Assembly: GCF_004114425.1 (NCBI RefSeq)
Contig: NZ_RDQF01000013.1
Location: 1-64,000 of the forward strand
DNA length: 64,000 nt
DNA from: Bradyrhizobium vignae
GTDB lineage: Bacteria; Pseudomonadota; Alphaproteobacteria; Rhizobiales; Xanthobacteraceae
Reading direction: 5' to 3'
Program-made: the position numbers and the translations under genes
Notes under the pieces: generated by a model
What the model was told of the DNA's origin: nothing
The model's database searches: none
What the model saw: only the letters and a program-made list of their open reading frames with translations
Shown: positions 57,987 to 64,000 of the stretch, piece by piece
How positions within the stretch are numbered: the stretch's first letter is position 1
How the letters are laid out: every line of letters begins with the position of its first letter

Positions 57987-59240
57987 TTATGAGGGATGAT
58001 TTCGTTTCATCGGAAGCACCGCACCAGATATCGCACCAGATACGTGCGCCTTTCGTTCGCCAGCCGAATCACGTCTGGCGATCTTTTCCACAGCATCGGA
58101 CAAATAGTCGGGATGGTGATGACCATAGGTGTTGAGCAACACCTCTAGCGACATCCCGAGATAGCCAGCTGCCTGCCAAGGATCCGCACCTCTCTGCATG
58201 AGCCAGGTCGCTGCGGTGTGCCGCAAAGTGTGAGGGGAGATTCCCGGGCCGAGTCCTGCGAGCCTGACAGCACTCTTGAATGCCGTCTTGACTGAGCTCA
58301 CAGCCTTTCCATTGTACTCCACAAAATGCTTCGCCTCTGGATTAACTCGGTGCCAGCGCCGCAGGTGCGCGAGCAAGCGCAAGGGGATCGGCACGGTCGG
58401 TTGCCGTTTGTTGGTTTTCGCGCTGCCCTGCTTCAGGCGATAGTAGCGGCCACGCTCTAAGTCGACGTAAGAGCGACCAATCGCCGGAATGGGAGATGCA
58501 GCTGCGATAGCTCCGGCACGAGTTCCACTGTAGATCCCCAATAAAATAAACCGTGCAAGATGGCGCAATGGACGCTTGCTTGTCGGGACCTTCACATCGT
58601 CGGTCGGCCGACGCGAGCCCTTTTGCATTTCGCGATAGCGCCAGCAGGTCCAAATCAGTTTGGCCGCATCGCTTCGCGTCAGCCACTTGTCTCTAGGTTG
58701 GCCCTTCTCTGGCAGCGATATCTTGACGATCTCCCGATGATATCCTTCGGCCGCATGGAGACCAATGGCTGCGCGGAGGTCTTCAAGGTCTCGGCGCGCG
58801 CCTCCCCTCTTGGCGCGCTTCTTGGCGTACGAGCGACAGGCCTCCCCATTTACCTCGCCCAGCATTTTTGCTCCCCACCAGTCGTTCAACCGCTCGATCC
58901 GCTTTTTGAACTTGCGGATATCGGGGATGGTGTCTTCGCTCTCGCTATCAACATTGAAACGGGCGCGAAGCTTGTCCAATTGCGCATCCAAATAGATTGA
59001 GAGGACGTCCGCGACGGCGATATCGTCAATGTGACGAATTCGTCGCTTGGGCGTGTGTTTAGACGTGATGTAATCCCTTAGTTTTTCTTCCGCGGCCGCA
59101 ATCTCATCTGCAGCGCAGCCCGTGCCGACATCCCGGCCGTTGTCTCTGATGATCCAGGTCGCTTGGTGGGTGATCTTTCCGCTTTTGTTTCGGCGGGCGG
59201 CCTTAAGCTGGAGTCTGGCCCCCTTGCTTCTTCGCGGCAT
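57987..59240 (-). CDS. Tyrosine site-specific integrase
   Basis: A 417-residue phage/island-type integrase. An N-terminal arm-binding part (KGARLQLKAARRNKSGKITHQATWIIRDNGRDVGTG) and SAM-like core domain precede the catalytic domain. Active-site residues are Arg in GIYSGTRAGAI, the box HTLRHTAATWL (His-x-x-Arg) and His/Tyr in MSLEVLLNTYGHHHPDYL. Transcription is toward the tRNA. It probably catalyses integration at the tRNA 3' end, making this the left edge of an island that runs beyond the window. Start at 59240 overlaps the preceding gene by 163 bases. Confidence 0.94.
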   Translation of the reverse strand: MPRRSKGARLQLKAARRNKSGKITHQATWIIRDNGRDVGTGCAADEIAAAEEKLRDYITSKHTPKRRIRHIDDIAVADVLSIYLDAQLDKLRARFNVDSESEDTIPDIRKFKKRIERLNDWWGAKMLGEVNGEACRSYAKKRAKRGGARRDLEDLRAAIGLHAAEGYHREIVKISLPEKGQPRDKWLTRSDAAKLIWTCWRYREMQKGSRRPTDDVKVPTSKRPLRHLARFILLGIYSGTRAGAIAAASPIPAIGRSYVDLERGRYYRLKQGSAKTNKRQPTVPIPLRLLAHLRRWHRVNPEAKHFVEYNGKAVSSVKTAFKSAVRLAGLGPGISPHTLRHTAATWLMQRGADPWQAAGYLGMSLEVLLNTYGHHHPDYLSDAVEKIARRDSAGERKAHVSGAISGAVLPMKRNHPS

Positions 59241-59437
59241 AGCTCTCGCATCCGTTCGATATGAGCCAGGGTCGTAAATTCCTTGCCGGCAATCTTCTCG
59301 ATAACCAATCGGTTACGATCGCGCTCGCGACGTAGGCCCGCGACCGTCATTCCTCCCAGAGGGAACGCGATCTTCACGGCATCAACAAGGCGAAGAGGGG
59401 TATCGGGTGTAATTTCAGGTTGCGCTCGATTTGACAT
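59078..59437 (-). CDS. Excisionase-like DNA-binding protein
   Basis: A 119-residue protein. Residues 12-66 (LRLVDAVKIAFPLGGMTVAGLRRERDRN, EFTTLAHIERMRELCREEA) resemble the small winged-HTH proteins often encoded just before rhizobial integrases. From residue 67 on the sequence is low in complexity and basic (ERSPTKRPGSSETTAGM) and overlaps the integrase's first 54 codons in another frame. A role in directing excision or controlling the integrase is an inference. Confidence 0.6.
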   Translation of the reverse strand: MSNRAQPEITPDTPLRLVDAVKIAFPLGGMTVAGLRRERDRNRLVIEKIAGKEFTTLAHIERMRELCREEARGPDSSLRPPAETKAERSPTKRPGSSETTAGMSARAALQMRLRPRKKN

Positions 59438-59463
59438 CGACGCTTGTCAGCTGTTGTGGGGGC

Positions 59464-60339
59464 TTACACGAGCAGTCCCACTATCTTCGCAAAGGCAAAT
59501 CTCCGCATAAAGGCACCACGCTCCTTAGTCGCACAATCGAGTGCGTCCTCGACCAATCGAGTAGGTGAGCGTAGCCGCGAGCAGGCGCGCTGGCCGCCGG
59601 GCTCGCCACCAAAGAAGCCATCGATACTCCCGACGCGAAGGCTTGCGACGTACTCGGTAGGAGGAACGATCCGATATTTGACGTCCTGGTCGGGATCGAG
59701 GCCGGCCGCGGCCAGATAATTACGAAGCTGCAGGGTCTGGTGGCTCTGTTCGAACGGAACGGCGAAGGTGAAGCCCTTCCAGTTCTTCGGATCTCGATTA
59801 TCCTTGTGCTTGTTCGCGAGGACGAGGGAGTTTCCATTCTGATTCAGGATGGTAAGCACCTTAATCGACTGGACATTGCCCTCGAGGCCTGCCGTCATGG
59901 TCAGGGGACTGGCATGACCTGCTGTGAGACGTCCAGCTCTCCATTGAGCATCTTGTCGCGAATCAAGGCGATGCCGGCGATCTTTTGCAGGCTGACCTCA
60001 AGACCTTCCTTGCTGTAGCTTCCGAGCTTCTCGCCGTAGATCAGCGGGACGGCACAGGTGATCGGCAAGAAGCCCACGGCAAGTTTCGTCTTCTCGAGAG
60101 GCTTAAGCTCCTGGGCGATCGCCTTCAGCGTCTCGATCGGGAGAATGCTAGAAAGCGCTCCGATGATCGCACCCGTCCCGACGGTTCGCAGCAAATCGCG
60201 CCGCACGGGAACAGACCGTGCAGAAGCGCCTGCTCGACTCGATTTGAGATGGCAGCCTCAAGGGCCGCTGAGCCGGACCAGGCGCGCAGCAATCGCAACT
60301 CTCGCCGCCGAAGCGACGATGCTTCGATGCATCACCCAT
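59464..60339 (-). pseudogene. Decayed nitrate/CmpA-type ABC substrate-binding protein gene
   Basis: Pieces of one protein lie in successive frames: a start with strong AGGGGG site at 60339 (MGDASKHRRFGGESCDCC), AALEAAISNRVEQALLHGLFP, then VRRDLLRTVGTGAIIGALSS (a Tat-like twin-Arg region), LAVGFLPITCAVPLIYGEKLG, LNGELDVSQQVMPVP, and finally LANKHKDNRDPKNWKGFTFAVPF with GSIDGFFGGEPGGQRA. Joins fall near 60262-60275, 60203-60210 and 59901-59910; the part after GGQRA is no longer recognisable. The order matches NrtA/CmpA-family proteins. Three or more frameshifts in 0.9 kb indicate decay. Confidence 0.8.
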
Positions 60340-60498
60340 GTGCTTTCCCCCTTCAGCGTCCTCATTTCAAAAATGGCGTCCGGCGCCACCTGGACGAAGC
60401 TTGGCGTATCAGTCGGGAAGCGGTACTTTGAAAATGCGCAAGGGCCTTCGCAGAAAAGCGATCACCCGGCCCACGGGGCGGCAGCAAAGCGCAGGCGA

Positions 60499-61896
60499 TC
60501 AGTTCATTGTCGGCGCGCTAGGCAATGTATCTGGCTCACCAAGATCCCAATATAGCCCCGCCATAATCTCTAGAGCTTCACGCGCGAGCCCGATCGGCAG
60601 GTGCTCGCCGGCTGCATGTTGCCGGCACCCAGGATAGGCATGTGGTATCCACAACGTGGGCAAATCCAGCACGTTGGCAAAGATATCGTTCGGAAGGGAT
60701 CCTGCGAAGTTGGGCAAGATTGCCGGCAATTTTTGTGTCGTTCGAGCGATCGAGGCTTGAGCCCACCCGGCCCAGGGTCCCTCAGGATCGAGACGCGTGG
60801 CCAGAAAAACACCGTCATCGGGACTTGGCGTCACCTGGACCATGCCGAGACCGGACTTCGCGAAGTGTCGCCGAAGCGCCGGCAAAATGTCCTCGTAATC
60901 AACGCCGACCACGAAGCGGAGCTGACAGCGCGCCCAGGTACTCGGGGGAATGGCGTTGACCGGCGCCCCCGGATTTCCGCAACTCATGGCGAGGACATCG
61001 AAAGAGCACCAGCCGTACACCTGCTCTGCCGGAGTCAGTCCCGGCTCACCCCAAGCCGGATCGATCTCAGGTCCGCCAGGACCCCCGTCAACCACACAAT
61101 CGGCAAGCACCATCCGGACGGAGTCAGGCAGCGCACTTGGAAGCCATTCTGGGACCAGGATGCGGCCGGTCGGGGAGACGATCGTCGCCAAGGCATGCGC
61201 GAGCTGGATTGCGGGATCGGAAAGCAGGCCGCCCCAATTGCCCGAATGGTACGCGCTCTCTCGCGCGTTAATTGAAATGTCGAATGTGACACATCCGCGC
61301 GAGCCCAGGAATATTGTCGGCCGACGCTCGGACAACCGCGGTCCGTCGGATGCGATGAAGAGATCGGCACGCAGGAGTTGCTGCTGCGTCGTGCACAATT
61401 CGCGAAGGCCGGGCGAATCGACCTCTTCACCCATTTCAACGAGGTATTTGAGATTGAATCCCAGCCGACCTCTCGTCTCGAGGACAGCACGGAGGCTGGC
61501 AATATTGATGGCATGCTGTCCCTTGTTGTCTGCGACACCACGCCCATACCAGCGATCATTGAGCTTTGCGAGGCGCCAAGGCGACATTCCGGCGGCCCAG
61601 GATTCGTCCATTCCCCGAACCACATCGCCGTGCCCATATCCGAGCACAGTCAGCATTGCCGTATCTTCTATGCGCTCTGCATAAAGGAAATGTGCGCCTG
61701 CAGCCGTCAAGAGCTGGCAATCGCAGCCGAGTTCTTCAAGCATGCAGCGGAGTTCGTCGAGATACTCGGCAATCTGGTCTGTCCGCTCCGGATTCTGACT
61801 CTCGGAGGGAATTGCGACGAGCCGCGAGAGCACAGTCTCGAAGTCCCCAGAATCGAGATGGCTTCTCGCGCGCGAGATTGCGGCGTTCCGGCTCAT
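60499..61896 (-). CDS. M20-family metallopeptidase/amidohydrolase
   Basis: A 465-residue enzyme of the ArgE/DapE/CPG2 group. The metal-site regions are LTVLGYGHGDVV (first His), GRGVADNKGQHAINIASL (bridging Asp), MGEEVDSPGLREL (catalytic and metal Glu) and SDGPRLSERRPTIFLGSRG; a dimerisation domain lies at about 210-330, and HAYPGCRQHAAGEHLP holds the last His. It hydrolyses an amide or peptide bond in a small substrate. Start at the ATG at 61896 has a GAGGAG site; a longer frame overlaps the ABC gene. It is the last gene of a putative operon with the ABC and M24 genes. Confidence 0.85.
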   Translation of the reverse strand: MSRNAAISRARSHLDSGDFETVLSRLVAIPSESQNPERTDQIAEYLDELRCMLEELGCDCQLLTAAGAHFLYAERIEDTAMLTVLGYGHGDVVRGMDESWAAGMSPWRLAKLNDRWYGRGVADNKGQHAINIASLRAVLETRGRLGFNLKYLVEMGEEVDSPGLRELCTTQQQLLRADLFIASDGPRLSERRPTIFLGSRGCVTFDISINARESAYHSGNWGGLLSDPAIQLAHALATIVSPTGRILVPEWLPSALPDSVRMVLADCVVDGGPGGPEIDPAWGEPGLTPAEQVYGWCSFDVLAMSCGNPGAPVNAIPPSTWARCQLRFVVGVDYEDILPALRRHFAKSGLGMVQVTPSPDDGVFLATRLDPEGPWAGWAQASIARTTQKLPAILPNFAGSLPNDIFANVLDLPTLWIPHAYPGCRQHAAGEHLPIGLAREALEIMAGLYWDLGEPDTLPSAPTMN

Positions 61897-61927
61897 TACG
61901 GGCAGCTCCTCGCACGCCAAAGGCAGC

Positions 61928-63055
61928 TCAACGGGCGGCTGGAAACACCCGGGTATGCGCAGCATCGATCTCAAAGCGGACGCGTTGACCGGATTGGAAC
62001 AGCGGCCGCCCGGCGCTCACCGAAGTCCGGGCGGTCAATCGAATGGATCCCACCTGCACGAGCACGCTTTGGTTCGTGCCCGTGTAGGCAGATTCCAAAA
62101 CCATCGCGGTGGCACGCTCGTCCGGTGTCAAACCGACATACTCCGGGCGAACCGCCAGCAATCCTCGGTCGCCCGACGTCAGCACCTGACCTGCCTCCTG
62201 CATAACCTCAAGCCCGAGATCAGCGCTACGGGCACAGACCTCGCCTCCCGACTGCCGCAACTCGACCGGGAGAAAGTTCATCTCGCCGATGAAATCCGCG
62301 ACAAACGCAATCGCCGGCTGCTCGTATAGCTCACGCGGTGTTCCACACTGCTGCAAGCGGCCCTGCTCGAGAACGGCAACGCGATCGGCCATGGACAGCG
62401 CTTCCTCCTGGTCGTGGGTAACGAAGATGATCGTGCTGCCGACCTCCTTATGGATCAGCTTGATCTCCATTTGGAGCTGCTGTCTGAGCTTGCGATCAAG
62501 TGCACCGAGCGGCTCGTCCATGAGCAACAGGGGTGGACGGAAGACAAGAGCGCGGGCCAGAGCGACGCGCTGCTGCTGCCCCCCCGACAACTGGCTCGGA
62601 AGTCGCGTACCATAGCCGTCAAGTGCAACGAGCTTGAGGGCTTTAACGACTTCACGCTCAACATCTGCTCCACGCAGTCCGCGTCGCCGCAGTGGATAAG
62701 CAATGTTCTCCGCGATGGTCATATGGGGGAACAACGCATAACTCTGGAAAACCATGCCGAAGCCGCGACGATAGCTTGGAACATCATTGATCCGCATGCC
62801 GTCGAGCATGATATCGCCGGATGACGACGCTTCGAACCCTGCGATCATCATCAGCAGCGTTGATTTTCCCGACCCGCTCGATCCAAGCAAGGCCACGAAC
62901 TCTCCTGGCTCGATAGACAAAGAGACGTCGTCGACCGCCTTGACTGGACCAAAGTTCTTGGTCAACGAGTTGACCGAAACGGCGCCTCGCCGACTTTGCG
63001 ACGTTGCTAGGCCTGCCGTTACCTTTGCGCTCACCGTTGCTGTGCTGACGCTCAT
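61928..63055 (-). CDS. ABC transporter ATPase, PotA/spermidine-putrescine type
   Basis: A 375-residue ATPase. Walker A is GSSGSGKSTLLMMIAG, the Q loop FGMVFQSYALFPHM, the signature LSGGQQQRVALARALVF, Walker B LLLMDEPLGALD and the H loop VTHDQEEAL. A C-terminal TOBE domain (about 275-375) completes the PotA/FbpC type. It overlaps the M24 stop by four bases. The permease and binding-protein genes of the system are not in the window and may lie to the right. Substrate unknown; PotA-type systems serve polyamines, opines and similar compounds. Confidence 0.93.
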   Translation of the reverse strand: MSVSTATVSAKVTAGLATSQSRRGAVSVNSLTKNFGPVKAVDDVSLSIEPGEFVALLGSSGSGKSTLLMMIAGFEASSSGDIMLDGMRINDVPSYRRGFGMVFQSYALFPHMTIAENIAYPLRRRGLRGADVEREVVKALKLVALDGYGTRLPSQLSGGQQQRVALARALVFRPPLLLMDEPLGALDRKLRQQLQMEIKLIHKEVGSTIIFVTHDQEEALSMADRVAVLEQGRLQQCGTPRELYEQPAIAFVADFIGEMNFLPVELRQSGGEVCARSADLGLEVMQEAGQVLTSGDRGLLAVRPEYVGLTPDERATAMVLESAYTGTNQSVLVQVGSIRLTARTSVSAGRPLFQSGQRVRFEIDAAHTRVFPAAR

Positions 63056-64000
63056 TTCGGCCTCGTCTCGAATATCTTGCGCGGTATTGAGGTCAATCGC
63101 TTCCCACCCGAACTGGTCACCACGACGGACTCGCTGAAGGCAAGGCCAGCAGCGGATGTGTACATGTGAAAGACCATTCCTTCCTCCACAGTCCACTCCG
63201 AACGAGGCGTGAAGCAGCGGTAGAGGTCACTCGTGTGCTGGGAAACGAGCGGGGCGGTACCAAGCGTATACCCGGTGATGTTATCGTAGCTCTCGCGCAA
63301 CCCCGCCGCGACAACGCCTTCCCGGACGATACGGTCGACGTCAGCGGCAATCGCGCCGGGCCGGAGCGCGGCGATTTGGCGATCTTGCAACGCAATAAGA
63401 GCCTGAGCCGCAGCTTGCTGCTCCTCGGTTGCCCGTCCCACGATGACGGACCGCATGATCCGTACCGTATAGAACCGTAATCGCGGCAATAGCTCGATAT
63501 GAACGATGTCGCCATCGACCAGCGGTCGCTCTGCTAAGAACCCATGCAGCGAATCCCAGCCTGATCCGACATTGAGAGGCCCAACAAAGCCATCGTCGAA
63601 CCCAAGCCGATAGTAGGCCGCAGCGGCAGCTGCAGCGATATCACGCTGATTCTTGCCGCTCGCCACCTCCTTGACAGTTGCGTCGAAGGCCGCATCCAAG
63701 AGTGAACCGGCGCGAGACATATGCGCGATCTCCTCCGGCGACTTGCATCGCCTGAGATCCCATCCCGACCGCTCAAGGTCAACAAACTCGGTAGCCGGCA
63801 AGAGCTTTCGAAGCGATTGGAGTCTTTGGATCGTGAACGAATTCGATTGAAACTCAGCGGCGATCCGGGCGGGCACCGAACCCCTTTCCCGCAAAGTGCT
63901 GACCAGCACTGTCAGCGGATCGTCCCAATCGCCAAACCCCACGATGTTATCCATCCACGTGCGTTGCCGCGCCGGCGGCATATCAAGCTTGCGCACCAGC
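63052..64000 (-). CDS. M24-fold (creatinase/aminopeptidase P-like) protein, partial
   Basis: The frame is open to the right edge, so the N-terminal part is missing. About 315 residues remain, including most of the pita-bread domain. Compared with metal-dependent M24 peptidases the usual ligands are changed: DIVHIELLPRLRFYTVRIMRS has Glu and Val where two Asp are expected, GYTLG replaces GHGIG, and VFHMYTS lacks the first Glu; only SESVVVTSSG keeps a Glu. This resembles non-metal members such as creatinase. It is the first visible gene of the M24-ABC-M20 operon. Confidence 0.8.
   Translation of the reverse strand, partial: LVRKLDMPPARQRTWMDNIVGFGDWDDPLTVLVSTLRERGSVPARIAAEFQSNSFTIQRLQSLRKLLPATEFVDLERSGWDLRRCKSPEEIAHMSRAGSLLDAAFDATVKEVASGKNQRDIAAAAAAAYYRLGFDDGFVGPLNVGSGWDSLHGFLAERPLVDGDIVHIELLPRLRFYTVRIMRSVIVGRATEEQQAAAQALIALQDRQIAALRPGAIAADVDRIVREGVVAAGLRESYDNITGYTLGTAPLVSQHTSDLYRCFTPRSEWTVEEGMVFHMYTSAAGLAFSESVVVTSSGGKRLTSIPRKIFETRPK

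Noticed and set aside
60058-60555. 165-codon plus-strand frame between the pseudogene and the M20 gene
   Set aside because: It runs antisense to the decayed binding-protein gene and into the M20 3' end with no start signal.

Overview
The window is high-GC alphaproteobacterial DNA, most probably from a Bradyrhizobium or close relative. The evidence is the protein repertoire (protocatechuate and tricarballylate catabolism, a che cluster headed by a STAS protein, an NAD-linked formate dehydrogenase of the Methylobacterium Fdh1 type, many solute-binding proteins), the small lineage-type membrane proteins, and several families of short interspersed palindromic repeats. No search could be run, so the genus is an inference.

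Layout. (1) 0.2-5 kb: small hypothetical, exported and single-span membrane proteins, three of them of only 43-57 residues, among three copies of a dispersed repeat of about 165-210 bp. (2) 5-8.2 kb: a CSS-motif EAL phosphodiesterase, a VanZ-like protein, a CHRD-domain protein and a GrlR-like protein. (3) 8.3-19.9 kb, minus strand: a chemosensory cluster, in transcription order STAS, cheY, cheA, cheW, MCP, cheW, MCP, cheR, cheB and a soluble MCP-like protein; a REC/HD-GYP protein lies divergently. (4) 21.5-24.3 kb: a small exported protein and a CHASE2 adenylate cyclase. (5) 24.4-31.4 kb: a frameshifted pobA with a divergent AraC regulator, an NYN-domain protein, pcaHG with a divergent LysR regulator, and pncB. 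(6) 31.5-35.3 kb: tcuAB with a divergent GntR regulator and an operator-like palindrome, then ybaK.

(7) 35.4-53.6 kb is the most coherent region. It holds a formate dehydrogenase (alpha subunit plus a fused NuoE-NuoF beta subunit), an oxalate/formate-type MFS transporter, a Cache histidine kinase with a sigma-54 response regulator, tusA, moeA, mobB, fdhD, mobA, a MoeA fused to a periplasmic-binding-like domain, another MoeA paralogue, and a TupA-like tungstate/molybdate-binding protein. A near-consensus sigma-54 promoter and two upstream palindromes lie in front of the transporter, next to the kinase and regulator genes. The set suggests supply and insertion of molybdenum or tungsten cofactor for formate oxidation, with sigma-54 control of anion transport.

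(8) 53.6-57.5 kb: three solute-binding proteins of different transporter classes (Liv-like, TAXI, Bug), none with a permease in the window. (9) 57.9-64 kb: a CAT-anticodon tRNA whose 3' end abuts a tyrosine integrase gene. This looks like the left edge of an integrated island carrying an excisionase-like gene, a decayed nitrate-type binding-protein gene, an M20 hydrolase, a PotA-type ABC ATPase, and an M24-fold protein that lacks most metal ligands and runs off the right edge.
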